A stretch of DNA of 64,000 nt from Pedobacter punctiformis (GCF_027213715.1 NZ_JAPWGM010000007.1:95762-159761); one strand, 5' to 3'. Positions 43,786-52,930 are shown, counted from the stretch's first letter. Numbers and translations: made by a program. The notes: generated by a model not told the origin, from the sequence alone.

Positions 43786-44130
43786 ATGAACGAATTAATG
43801 TTAACATCAATTAAAAAAGAGGAATTATCTGCACTAATAGAAAATAGTGTAAGAAAGGTTCTTTCTGAAAATCCTGCTTCTACAAATGAAAATCCGTCTC
43901 CTGATTTTCTAACGATAGATGAAGCTTCAAAATTTTTAAACCTTGCTAAAGCAACTGTTTACACACTAACATCAGCTGGTAAAATACCTGTTATAAAAAA
44001 AGGTAAAAGGTTGTACTTTACAAAGCAAGAATTAATGAACTGGTTGAAAAAAGGACGTAAGAAAACAATAGAGGAGATTGAAGAAGAAGCGGCTAGTTAT
44101 GTGCTTAAAAATAGATTTTATGCTGTCTAA
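43786..44130 (+). CDS. Excisionase-family DNA-binding protein
   Basis: The 114-residue protein contains the helix-turn-helix pattern of the excisionase/HTH_17 family (FLTIDEASKFLNLAKATVYTLTSAGKIPVIKKGKRLYFTKQELMNWL, about 43-89) between a flexible N-terminus and a charged C-terminus. In Bacteroidota elements such genes lie next to the mobilisation or replication gene, as here, where a primase-helicase gene follows. It is a second, separate candidate excision or regulation factor besides the protein at 41277. Confidence 0.85.
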   Translation: MNELMLTSIKKEELSALIENSVRKVLSENPASTNENPSPDFLTIDEASKFLNLAKATVYTLTSAGKIPVIKKGKRLYFTKQELMNWLKKGRKKTIEEIEEEAASYVLKNRFYAV

Positions 44131-44292
44131 GCAATTGAACTATCATTTTATGCTAATAAATCAAAATCCGTTTTACTGAAAAAGCAAATACTTGCAGGTA
44201 TTTGCTTTTAAATTTCTTTTGTAAATCTTTTCCTTGATGTTACAAGTTCAAAGATAAGGTTTTCATTTCTTAAAAGTAACAACACCAATTTT

Positions 44293-45513
44293 ATGAATGA
44301 AAATAATGAATTCCCTTACATAAGGGTTAGGACTGTTCTATATAAAAAAATTCAAAAATCTCTATTATCGGGCGATTTTGTAGAATGCCTATCTCTCTGG
44401 TCACTTGACGTGATAAGGCAAGATTATGGAAAAAAGTGGATTGAATTGTATGAGAAAATGCCAAAATATGATGGTTTCTGCAATATGCCAGACCATTTGA
44501 ATTATATGCGAGCCTATAAAGGTTTTTATAATCAATATGAGCCATTAAGCATAGTTCCAGTTGAAGGCAAATTTGATTTTATCATGGTTTTTCTGAAACA
44601 TATTTTTCTGGAGCAGATAGATATAGCCATCGACTATCTCACTATTCTTTTTCAAAAACCAACTGAACGACTACCGATTTTATGCTTGGTAAGTAAAGAG
44701 AGAGGTACCGGCAAAACTACCTTCTTAAATTTGTTGAAAGAGATTTTCGGAGCAAACATGACATACAACAACAACGAAGATTTCAGATCAAATTTTAATG
44801 ACTCGTGGGTAAACAAATTAATTATCGCCGTTGACGAAGTGTTGTTAGACCGAAAAGAAGATTCGGAAAAAATTAAGAACCTTTCTACTGCCAGATCCTA
44901 TAAAATGGAATCAAAGGGTGTTGACCGGATGGAGGTAGAGTTCTTTGGTAAATTTATACTCTGTTCAAATAATGAAGAGGATTTTATTTTCATCGATCCA
45001 TTGGAAACACGCTATTGGATTAGAAAAGTTCAGCCTTTGCCTAATGCTGATCCAGTAATGCTCGATAAGCTTAAAGCGGAAGTACCTGCCTTTGTTTATT
45101 TCTTAAAAAACAGAAAGATTGCTTGTGAAAAGAAAAGTAGAATGTGGTTTTCGCCCGAAGATCTGACTACCGATTCGCTGAAACTCATAAAAAGAAGGTT
45201 TCGGAATAAGATAGAAACCGAGCTCTTAGAAATCATAAGCGAAATCATAAGCGAGATCATAGATGTATTTGAATTGGAAGAGTTCAATTTCACCAACAAG
45301 GATGTGATAGAGTTATTGCGGAGTAATAACATTAAAGTTAACCGAGGCGAGATTAAACGGGTGCTTGATAACTGGAATTTAAGGATACAAGACAATGCCT
45401 ACAACTATGTAACATATAAATATGATAGCTCTGGCGTAGTATTCCAATTGCCACTAAAGGGAAGGTACTTTTCAATCAATAGTTCGGAGATATCAAAAAT
45501 ATTGTTGGTTTGA
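44293..45513 (+). CDS. Primase-helicase-like protein (DUF5906 / SF3-like ATPase)
   Basis: The 406-residue protein has a helicase core of the phage or plasmid type: Walker A SKERGTGKTTF (134-144), Walker B IIAVDEV (177-183) and a following FILCSNNEEDFIFIDPLETRYWIRKV sensor-like strand. The C-terminal part is a helical DNA-binding-like region with a small EIIS repeat (EIISEIISEII). Such proteins start replication of mobile elements. No separate primase domain is seen in this ORF. A cluster of TCAACA/TGTTGA motifs follows 44 bp after the stop codon. Confidence 0.82.
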   Translation: MNENNEFPYIRVRTVLYKKIQKSLLSGDFVECLSLWSLDVIRQDYGKKWIELYEKMPKYDGFCNMPDHLNYMRAYKGFYNQYEPLSIVPVEGKFDFIMVFLKHIFLEQIDIAIDYLTILFQKPTERLPILCLVSKERGTGKTTFLNLLKEIFGANMTYNNNEDFRSNFNDSWVNKLIIAVDEVLLDRKEDSEKIKNLSTARSYKMESKGVDRMEVEFFGKFILCSNNEEDFIFIDPLETRYWIRKVQPLPNADPVMLDKLKAEVPAFVYFLKNRKIACEKKSRMWFSPEDLTTDSLKLIKRRFRNKIETELLEIISEIISEIIDVFELEEFNFTNKDVIELLRSNNIKVNRGEIKRVLDNWNLRIQDNAYNYVTYKYDSSGVVFQLPLKGRYFSINSSEISKILLV

Positions 45514-45556
45514 TGACGTGGTGGTGTATGTATTTGATTTTTAATAATTTATATAA

Positions 45557-45660
45557 TCAACAAACTGTCAACAAACATCAACAAAAAATGATGGATTGTT
45601 GACGGAATGTTGATGGCTTAAGTATTTGTTTTTCAAATGATTAAAATGTTTTATCAACAA
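45557..45660. repeat. TCAACA/TGTTGA motif cluster (candidate replication or regulatory site)
   Basis: TCAACA occurs at 45557, 45568 and 45578, its complement TGTTGA at 45597 and 45609, and TTATCAACA near 45652. Spacings are 10-12 bp. The last copy differs by one base from the DnaA box TTATCCACA. The cluster sits between the primase-helicase gene and DUF4391. Confidence 0.45.
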
Positions 45661-45686
45661 AACAACAAAAAAAGTAGCTATTCCAT

Positions 45687-46313
45687 ATGTTTAATCTCCC
45701 AGAAACTACGAAACTAAATAAGTTAATTCCAAAAAATGCTTTTGATTCATATACGAATACAAAGCAAAAAAGAGAACTTGCAGATAACGTTTCAAGAATA
45801 ACTTGGTTAAATAAGTTATCGGTTGACACTACGAACCTGCAATCGAAAGAAATATTAGAAATTCAAATCTTTAATATTGAGCTTAAAGACAAAGTACAAA
45901 TTAAAAGTATTTTAAACATTATTGACAAAGCAATTCCATACCCAATAATATTTATAGTGAGAAATGGAAAATCTGTATATCTCTCCACTTCTCCTAAACA
46001 TAATAACCCCAAAAATGAAGATCTAGCAGTAATCGATTATACTTATTCAACAGACTGGTTTGCTGAGAATGACAATGAGTTTCAAATTGAACTTAAAAAC
46101 GATATCGATTGGGTTTACAAAACCTTTTGTGAACAATTTTATAAGGTCAAGGCTACTGTAAAGGGTTTAAAAGAATTGGTAGCAACTCAAAAGGAAATTG
46201 ATAGCTTGAACAGAGAGATTGAAAAAGTTAAGTTGGCTATTGCTAGAAGTAAACAGTTTAATAAAAAGGTTGAGTTAAATTTAAAACTGAAAGAGTTGAA
46301 AGATAGGTTGTAA
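45687..46313 (+). CDS. DUF4391 protein (orphan)
   Basis: The 208-residue protein follows the DUF4391 pattern: LPETTKLNKLIPKNAFDSY at the start, ITWLNKLSVDTTNL, LEIQIFNIEL, IDKAIPYPIIFIV and YSTDWF, then a Lys-rich coiled-coil-like tail. Homologues usually lie beside helicase and DNA-methyltransferase genes of restriction-like systems. None is present here, so it is either a remnant of a defence module or an independent use of the domain. Confidence 0.82.
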   Translation: MFNLPETTKLNKLIPKNAFDSYTNTKQKRELADNVSRITWLNKLSVDTTNLQSKEILEIQIFNIELKDKVQIKSILNIIDKAIPYPIIFIVRNGKSVYLSTSPKHNNPKNEDLAVIDYTYSTDWFAENDNEFQIELKNDIDWVYKTFCEQFYKVKATVKGLKELVATQKEIDSLNREIEKVKLAIARSKQFNKKVELNLKLKELKDRL

Positions 46314-46401
46314 TTGAGATGATCTTATCTTATACTTTCAATTAAATTCTTCGCTCAAGTAAAGGTGATCAGTTAAATGAAATAACATTTCCGTTCTCGC
46401 T

Positions 46402-46629
46402 TTACTTTCTCATATCTCTCACTGTCGCATTTTTACGGTATCGTTTACCGTCTTTTGCACCGTCCCAAGCACTGGAAACGCTTTGAATTTTATGAGGTGC
46501 TTCTTTTCCTTCACCTATTAAGTTTTTGGATACTTTCCTAAACGTTTTATTCCAGCGTCTCTTATCATGTTTCTCTGATTCTGCAGTAGTAATCGGAAAG
46601 ATTTTGGTTTTTCTTATTGATCTTGCCAT
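46402..46629 (-). CDS. Small basic hypothetical protein
   Basis: The 75-residue protein is rich in Lys and Arg (MARSIRKTKIFPITTAESEK at the start, KDGKRYRKNATVRDMRK at the end). The pattern RRWNKTFRK resembles a small basic protein seen in Bacteroidota mobile regions. It is on the opposite strand from its neighbours and ends 89 bp after DUF4391. Nucleic-acid binding is plausible from charge only. Confidence 0.6.
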   Translation of the reverse strand: MARSIRKTKIFPITTAESEKHDKRRWNKTFRKVSKNLIGEGKEAPHKIQSVSSAWDGAKDGKRYRKNATVRDMRK

Positions 46630-46701
46630 GAGGGTTGGATGTGCGTTATAGATGAAATAAAGTTTTTAAAATTAATAGTTCTAAAGATTTATCCGAAATA
46701 A

Positions 46702-46765
46702 TGCGGAGATTAATTTCTTATTCTCCGCAAAAAAATGCGGAGAATAAATTGTTTTTTGCGGAGAA
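46702..46765. promoter_or_regulatory. Repeated TGCGGAGAA operator-like motif before the Fic gene
   Basis: TGCGGAGAA (first copy TGCGGAGAT) lies at 46702, 46736 and 46757, with an inverted copy TTCTCCGCA at 46721-46729. The last two direct copies are 21 bp apart (two helical turns), and the inverted copy with the one at 46736 forms a dyad. The fic start codon is 18 bp after the last copy. Confidence 0.6.
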
Positions 46766-46782
46766 TAGCTTAAATTTGATTT

Positions 46783-47889
46783 ATGTATATACATCAACTC
46801 AAACAATGGCCTAATTTTACTTGGGATGCCTCTAATTTAGCATTGCTACTTAGTGAAGTACATCTTAGACAAGGTAAATTGTTGGGGCAAATGGAAAAGT
46901 TAGGTTTCGATCTGCAAAATGAAGCCGTATTACAAACACTTACCAAAGATGTAATAAAAACTAGTGAGATTGAAGGGGAAAAGCTAGATAATGACCAAGT
47001 GAAATCTTCTATTGCTAGGAGGTTGGGAATTGAAATAGGCGGCTCAATACCATCTGATAGAGATGTAGATGGTATTGTGGAGATGATGCTTGATGCTACG
47101 CAAAATTATAATGCAGAGCTAACAACTGATAGATTGTTTGGATGGCATTCATCCTTGTTCCCGGCAGGTAGAAGTGGTATGGTTAAAATTGTAGTTGGCA
47201 GATGGAGAGAAAATGAGAAAAATGACCCAATGCAAGTTATTTCGGGTGCAATGGGGAAAGAAAAAGTGCATTACCAAGCACCAGATTCGGTATTATTAGC
47301 AAATGAAATGCAGCAATTTATGGATTGGTTCAATAATGAAATGAGCTTAGATCCAATTATAAAAGCCGGCATTGCACACCTTTGGTTTTTAACAATTCAC
47401 CCTTTTGATGATGGAAACGGAAGGATATCTAGAGCAATAGCCGATATGCAACTTGCTAGGGCAGATCAGACAGCCAGAAGGTTTTATAGTATGTCAGCTC
47501 AGATTAGGTTAGAACGAAAAAAATATTATGATATACTTGAGAAAACCCAATCAGGTAATCTAGACATTACATTATGGTTAAGCTGGTTTCTTAACTGTTT
47601 AAATAGCGCAATAGATGCAACTGCTATCACACTAAATTCAGTGATGCTAAAGTCAAAGATTTTAGGAAAAGTAGAAGCGGATACATTTAATGAAAGACAA
47701 AAATTAATGCTTGGCAAATTTTTAGATGGTTTTGAAGGGAAATTAACTTCGTCGAAATGGGCAAAAATTGCAAAATGTTCCCAAGATACCGCTGCAAGGG
47801 ATATTCAAGATCTTGTAAATAAGGGTATATTAGTAAAAGATTTAGCAGGTGGAAGGAGTACAAATTATATACTTGTGGATGGGTATTAA
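46783..47889 (+). CDS. Fic-family AMP-transferase-like protein
   Basis: The 368-residue protein has a DUF4172-like N-terminal domain, the inhibitory motif T60-S-E-I-E64-G65 that matches [S/T]xxxE[G/N], and the Fic active site HPFDDGNGR at 206-214 with the catalytic His206. The C-terminal region (about 300-365) looks like a winged-helix domain (KWAKIAKCSQDTAARDIQDLVNKGIL), which could bind DNA. Because inhibitory helix and active site are in one chain it is a self-inhibited class II type. Substrate protein unknown. Repeated operators upstream suggest autoregulation. Confidence 0.92.
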   Translation: MYIHQLKQWPNFTWDASNLALLLSEVHLRQGKLLGQMEKLGFDLQNEAVLQTLTKDVIKTSEIEGEKLDNDQVKSSIARRLGIEIGGSIPSDRDVDGIVEMMLDATQNYNAELTTDRLFGWHSSLFPAGRSGMVKIVVGRWRENEKNDPMQVISGAMGKEKVHYQAPDSVLLANEMQQFMDWFNNEMSLDPIIKAGIAHLWFLTIHPFDDGNGRISRAIADMQLARADQTARRFYSMSAQIRLERKKYYDILEKTQSGNLDITLWLSWFLNCLNSAIDATAITLNSVMLKSKILGKVEADTFNERQKLMLGKFLDGFEGKLTSSKWAKIAKCSQDTAARDIQDLVNKGILVKDLAGGRSTNYILVDGY

Positions 47890-48549
47890 TAAGATAATAT
47901 TTAAAATTTGTACCGATTTTGTATCTTAAGCTATTTAACTTGTTGATAATCATAACTACTTCACTTTCTGTATCGTTGGAAATAGATTCGCAAAACAGAA
48001 CAAATTAAAACAAACTAAATTGTTGATAATTAACTGATTAATTGAAGTTAATTTCATTTTTATTTTTCAAGTTTTGATTTGTTTTGGTAAAATTTGTCCC
48101 CCATTTGTCCCTCAAAACTGAACTCTTACAGTTTTTTTAAACTCAGAGAAATAACTTCGCTTAAAAACCACAAAGCATTGACCCATCTCATCAAAAACAA
48201 GTGGTTAGCAAACAACTGGTTTGTAATTGATTTTTCTATGCTTTAAAATTGGCGGAATGAAGTGAATCAAATTAGTTTGTGCAAGCACATTTGTTGGTAA
48301 GCGTTACGAATATTTATTGAAACCCAACAAATATAAAACGAGCTTTGCATCCCCAAGTGTTTATGCTCAACTTTAAAATAAATTATGGCGGTAGTGCTAG
48401 CAAATTAAATTTATACCGCGGTAGTTAGCAATTTATATTAATATTTTTTGTAGACGTATAACTGATTTTATTATAAATAGCAATTTAACCAAAACCCAAA
48501 CGCCAGGGTAAGTTGGCGCTTATCAATCAAATATTAAATTTTAACAAAA
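47890..48549. other. Gene-free region upstream of the leader peptide gene
   Basis: No ORF is supported. Visible structures are a palindrome TGTGC-AA-GCACA (48277-48288), a 9-bp inverted repeat ATTTGTTGG/CCAACAAAT around 48289-48332, and a direct repeat CGGTAGT...TAGCAA (near 48399 and 48419). A hairpin CGCCA/TGGCG (48501-48518) lies in the probable 5' UTR of the next gene. A TTTG at 48447 followed by TATAAATA at 48472 could be its promoter. Part of the stretch may be the scar of the island boundary. Confidence 0.5.
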
Positions 48550-48765
48550 ATGATAAATTTAAAAGGGATGCAAAAAAGCCTGTCTTCATTGGAAAACAAG
48601 AAGCTAGATTTAGAAAGTTCTAAAGCTGTATTAGGTGGTTTAGCTGGGGGGCCTAAGTATATCGTGTCTAACCTTAGAGACGAAAACGGATGTCAATTGG
48701 TCGATTACTATTATAATGGCAAATGGTGCGCTAGATTTAGCGATTGTAATAATCAATATTGCTAA
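48550..48765 (+). CDS. Double-glycine leader peptide with four cysteines (bacteriocin-like)
   Basis: The 71-residue precursor has a leader of 30 residues ending LESSKAVLGG, the classic double-glycine cleavage pattern with the hydrophobic positions spaced as usual, then LAGGPKYIVS (a second GG at 33-34). The mature part carries Cys48, Cys60, Cys66 and Cys71 and a YYYNGKWC segment that resembles the YGNGVxC box of class IIa bacteriocins. The C39 peptidase-exporter and HlyD genes 0.7 kb downstream are the natural export system. No radical-SAM, LanB/LanM or ATP-grasp maturase is nearby. Killing or signalling activity is inferred, not shown. Confidence 0.75.
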   Translation: MINLKGMQKSLSSLENKKLDLESSKAVLGGLAGGPKYIVSNLRDENGCQLVDYYYNGKWCARFSDCNNQYC

Positions 48766-49440
48766 TAATCAATTCAATGTAATAAAAAATTAAGTGGAAT
48801 GGAGAGCTTCTCTTTTTAAAAAACGAAAAGCTTGCAGACTTAAATTTTATTAGCGGTGAAGATTGATCTCATCGAACTATAGTTGATTTAATTTTCCTAA
48901 ATCATGTAGTTTTATAAATAAAAAGCCCCACGATGATGGGGCTTTTTAAAATCTATAATAATTTAAAATCCAAATCAGTAAATGACATTAAATATTATTA
49001 AAAATCGAGAAATAACCACTAATGATTTAATTATATGGCTAGTAGGTATGGATAAACAGTTTATAGGTGTTAATGAAGAGGGGGTTTTATAGATTAAAGT
49101 TTAACAATTAGAGAATTTATATTAAAGCCACTGTAATTGTTTTTTATTGATGAAATTGAAAATACATGATATAGATAAGGGTGTATAAAATTTAAAAATT
49201 TCAGTTTGAAGTTCTTTATAACAAGTCATATACAAAAGCACCAACATCAGATACGTAATAAAAACTTTGGAAACAGAAAGACATGTAAATAAACCATTAG
49301 TTTTAGATAAAGCCAAGAAAGTGGGTTTAAATGAAACAATTATTAAATCCATAACTGGAAAGATTACACTTAATGCTTATAGACTATGATGGATGCATTA
49401 CTTACACATTGCAATTAGAATATGCGGCACATAACAAAAA
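48766..49440. other. Degenerate region between peptide gene and exporter
   Basis: After the terminator, a 36-codon ORF (48980-49090, MTLNIIKNREITTNDLII) and a later open stretch without a start codon (about 49230-49388, DKAKKVGLNETIIKSITGK) look like broken coding remnants. I do not recognise the origin. The exporter gene must have its own promoter in this region. Confidence 0.4.
48921..48948 (+). terminator. Terminator after the leader peptide gene
   Basis: AAAAGCCCC (48921-48929) and GGGGCTTTT (48938-48946) form a 9-bp stem followed by T residues. It separates the peptide gene from the exporter genes. Confidence 0.85.
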
Positions 49441-51642
49441 ATGAAGAAGTCTAAAAATTTCCCTTTCTTTAAACAACCTGATGCCAAAGACTGTGGTCCA
49501 ACTTGCTTGCGTATTATTGCAAAGCACTATCAAAAAAATATTAGTTTACAGCAAATCAGAACACTATCTGAAACGACGAGAGAAGGAAGTGGTTTACTGG
49601 GGCTTAGTAATGCGGCAGAACATTTAGGCTTTAAAACATTAGGTGTAAAAATAGATTTTAATACGTTGGCTACTGATGCGCCTTTGCCGTGCATTGTACA
49701 TTGGAATAAAAACCATTATGTAGTTGTTTATCATATTGATAAAGCTGAAAAAGTTTATATCTCTGACCCAAGTTATGGTTTACTTACCTACACTAAAGAG
49801 GAATTTATTAAACATTGGATCGGTGAAAATGCAAACGAAACTACTGAAGAGGGCATTGCGTTAGTTTTAGAAACTACCCTTACATTTTACGAAAATGAAT
49901 ATGATGATAAGGAAAGTAGAGCTAGTTTTTCTTTTCTTACCAAATATCTTAAAAAATATAAATCATTAGTTTGGCAATTAGCAGTTGGCTTAGTGGCTGG
50001 CAGTTTACTTTCACTTATTTTTCCCTTGCTGACACAAAGTATTGTAGATGTTGGTATTCAAAACCAGGATATTAACTTTATATATCTGGTTTTGTTAGCT
50101 CAAATAATGCTATTTACTGGCAAAATGGGAATAGAAATTATCCGGAGCTGGATTTTGTTACATTTATCTGCCCGAATTAATATCTCCATCATTTCTGATT
50201 TTTTTATCAAATTAATGAAATTGCCCATAAGCTTTTTTGATACCAGGATGACGGGTGACATTATGCAACGCATTAACGACCATCATACAATTGAGCAACT
50301 ATTAACCAATTCGTCTCTTAATACGCTGTTTTCAATGATTAATTTGATCATTTTTAGCATTATTTTGTTGTTATACGATTATCGTTTATTTGTAGTGTAT
50401 ATGGTTGGAGCTATTTTATATATAGCTTGGATAACCTTCTTCCTTAAAAAAAGGAAAGATTTAAATTACAAAATGTTCTCACGAGTTTCACAGGAGCAGA
50501 GTACAGTAATTGAGCTAATCAACGGCATGCAAGAAATCAAAATGCACAATGCCGAAAAGCAAAAAAGATGGGGCTGGGAGTTTTTACAAATAAAATTATT
50601 TAAAATAAAAATCAAAGCACTTTCATTAGAGCAATGGCAATCAGTAGGTGGCGGTTTCATTAATCAAGTTAAAGATATTTTGGTGAGTTTTATTGCTGCA
50701 AAATTGGTGATAAGTGGCAACCTGACTTTAGGTATGATGTTATCGGTACAATACATTATCGGGCAACTCAATAATCCTTTAATACAATTGATTGATTTTA
50801 TTAAACAAACACAAGATGCCAAAATTTCATTAGAGCGATTGGGTGAAATACACAATAAAGAAAACGAGGAAGTTAACGATGAAGAATATACTACAGATAT
50901 CCCTAAAAAAGATATTGTTTTAGATAATGTTTCATACCGGTATAATGGATCTCATGCCTTTGTTTTTAAGGCTTTAAACCTAACCATCCCTTATCAAAAA
51001 ACAACAGCAATAGTTGGAGCAAGCGGCAGCGGTAAGACTACTTTACTAAAACTACTTACAAAATTTTACGACCCGATTGAAGGTGATGTAAAAATTGGTA
51101 ATACAGATTTAAAAACAATATCTCCTAGGCATTGGCGAGAGAACTGTGGTGTAGTAATGCAAGAGAGCTATGTATTTAATGACACTATCGCAAATAATAT
51201 TGGCATTGGTGAAGATATAATTGATAAGCAAAAATTAAAAAAAGCAGTAGAAATTGCGAACGTAAAAAGCTTTATTGAAGATTTACCCTTAAGTTATAAT
51301 ACCAAAATTGGTAATGAGGGGGTTGGGGTTAGTGGAGGACAAAAACAAAGATTGTTTATTGCAAGAGCGGTTTATAAATCTCCAGATTATATCTTTTTTG
51401 ATGAGGCAACAAGTGCTTTAGATGCCAATAATGAAAAAGTGATTATTGAAAATTTAAAACAATTTTTTAAAGGTAAAACGGCGGTGGTAATCGCACATAG
51501 GCTTTCAACAGTAAAACATGCCGATAAAATTATAGTGTTAGATAAAGGTATAGTTGTGGAAGAAGGTACTCATATAGATTTGGTGGCAAAGAGAGGCGAA
51601 TATTATAGACTAATTAAAAATCAGCTAGAACTTGGAAACTAA
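49441..51642 (+). CDS. Peptidase-containing ABC exporter (C39 / PCAT)
   Basis: The 733-residue protein cleaves double-glycine leaders and exports the peptide. The N-terminal C39 peptidase domain has Q12, catalytic C18 (DCGPTC), H92 and D109 (ISDPS). Six membrane segments span about 175-440. The ATPase domain has GASGSGKTT (about 527), signature VSGGQKQR, IFFDEATSALD and the switch His in AHRLSTVKHAD. All catalytic residues are present, so it should be a full processing transporter. It overlaps the HlyD gene by 11 bp. Confidence 0.94.
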   Translation: MKKSKNFPFFKQPDAKDCGPTCLRIIAKHYQKNISLQQIRTLSETTREGSGLLGLSNAAEHLGFKTLGVKIDFNTLATDAPLPCIVHWNKNHYVVVYHIDKAEKVYISDPSYGLLTYTKEEFIKHWIGENANETTEEGIALVLETTLTFYENEYDDKESRASFSFLTKYLKKYKSLVWQLAVGLVAGSLLSLIFPLLTQSIVDVGIQNQDINFIYLVLLAQIMLFTGKMGIEIIRSWILLHLSARINISIISDFFIKLMKLPISFFDTRMTGDIMQRINDHHTIEQLLTNSSLNTLFSMINLIIFSIILLLYDYRLFVVYMVGAILYIAWITFFLKKRKDLNYKMFSRVSQEQSTVIELINGMQEIKMHNAEKQKRWGWEFLQIKLFKIKIKALSLEQWQSVGGGFINQVKDILVSFIAAKLVISGNLTLGMMLSVQYIIGQLNNPLIQLIDFIKQTQDAKISLERLGEIHNKENEEVNDEEYTTDIPKKDIVLDNVSYRYNGSHAFVFKALNLTIPYQKTTAIVGASGSGKTTLLKLLTKFYDPIEGDVKIGNTDLKTISPRHWRENCGVVMQESYVFNDTIANNIGIGEDIIDKQKLKKAVEIANVKSFIEDLPLSYNTKIGNEGVGVSGGQKQRLFIARAVYKSPDYIFFDEATSALDANNEKVIIENLKQFFKGKTAVVIAHRLSTVKHADKIIVLDKGIVVEEGTHIDLVAKRGEYYRLIKNQLELGN

Positions 51643-52930
51643 AAGTAATATATTAGATGAAATAGAACTTAGATCAGAAGCTGTTCAAGAAGTTTTAGCA
51701 GAACCACCACATTGGATGTTTCGTTGGGGAAGTGTTATTATTTTAGGTATTATTTTTATGATTTTATTAATGAGTTATTTCATCAAATATCCTGAATTTG
51801 TACCTGCACCCATTATAGTAACTTCTCTAAATCCACCGGAAAAATTACAAGCTAGAATCGAAACAAAAATTGAAAAAATATTCATCAAAGATCATCAAAA
51901 AGTAAGTAAAAATGAGGTATTAATGGTACTGCAATCAACAGCAAATTATATAGATATTTTAAAGCTAAAAAATATAATTGATACAATTTCATCTGATGAA
52001 TTGATTAACTTTCCGGTTAACGAAATTTCAAAGTATAAATTAGGAGAACTGCAAAGCGATTATAACAATTTTGCCAAGGCTTTTCAAGATGAGAAATTAT
52101 TTACAACACTTAGGCCATATGCCCCTGAAAATGTAGCAACAGCACAGAATTTGTCAACTTATAAAAGCAGGATGGTTACCTTAAATAGTCAAAAAAAGTT
52201 AGAGACTGAGAAGTATGAATTGGTAAAAAAGAATTATCAACGAGCAATTCAACTTTTTAATCAAAAAGTAATTTCTACTTACGAATTTGAGAACGAAAAG
52301 ATTAAATCGTTGCAAGCGCAACAAAGTTTAGAAAACCTGGATATTTCTATATCTCAAACTGAAGAAGCCATTTTTAATCTTAATAAAACCAAAAGCGGCA
52401 CCAATATAAATACAGAAAAAGATAAAATTAATTTTGCATCACAAACTTTGCAGCTATTTGAGCAATTAAGAAAATCGTTAAGAGCATGGGAGCATAATTA
52501 TTTGCTAATATCATCAACAAATGGGGTGGCTAGTTTTCAGCAATTTTGGGGCGAAAATCAATTTGTCAAAAACGGCGAACCAATATTATCTATTCTACCT
52601 GATGATAAAAAAGTATTGATAGGAAGGATGTTTGTAGCTGCTGCCAATTCAGGCAAAGTCACTCGGGGCGAAAAGGTATTGATTAAATTGGATAATTATC
52701 GATTTCAGGAGTATGGTATTGTAACAGGTAAAGTTCAAAATATATCTTTTACACCTGATGATAGAGGCAATTATTATGTTGATGTTTTATTGTCTAACGG
52801 ATTGAATACCTCATACAAAAAAACACTACCATTTGATAAAGAATTAAAGGGAAATGCCGAGATAGTTACTCAAGATTTACGATTAATTGAAAGATTTTTT
52901 TATCAGATCAGAAAACTTTTAGGATATTAG
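51632..52930 (+). CDS. HlyD-family adaptor (membrane-fusion) protein
   Basis: The 432-residue protein has a short cytoplasmic N-terminus, a single membrane segment (about 32-52), two biotinyl-lipoyl-like half domains separated by a long coiled coil (about 150-270), and a beta-barrel end (VLIGRMFVAAANSGKVTRGEKVLIKLDNYRFQEYG). It joins the ABC exporter to an outer-membrane channel, which is not encoded in the window (a TolC-like protein would be supplied elsewhere). Its start lies inside the exporter gene, so the two are coupled. Confidence 0.93.
   Translation: METKSNILDEIELRSEAVQEVLAEPPHWMFRWGSVIILGIIFMILLMSYFIKYPEFVPAPIIVTSLNPPEKLQARIETKIEKIFIKDHQKVSKNEVLMVLQSTANYIDILKLKNIIDTISSDELINFPVNEISKYKLGELQSDYNNFAKAFQDEKLFTTLRPYAPENVATAQNLSTYKSRMVTLNSQKKLETEKYELVKKNYQRAIQLFNQKVISTYEFENEKIKSLQAQQSLENLDISISQTEEAIFNLNKTKSGTNINTEKDKINFASQTLQLFEQLRKSLRAWEHNYLLISSTNGVASFQQFWGENQFVKNGEPILSILPDDKKVLIGRMFVAAANSGKVTRGEKVLIKLDNYRFQEYGIVTGKVQNISFTPDDRGNYYVDVLLSNGLNTSYKKTLPFDKELKGNAEIVTQDLRLIERFFYQIRKLLGY

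Noticed and set aside
44327..44545. Minus-strand ORF over the primase-helicase gene
   Set aside because: The plus frame carries Walker A and B motifs and spans the whole region.
41023..47930. TTTTGTATC at the mnmE 3' end (41018-41026 region) repeated near 47918 as possible att pair
   Set aside because: A true attR must carry the original GK-stop end of mnmE after the core, but the right copy continues TTAAGCTATT, which does not. A 9-bp A/T-rich match is weak.
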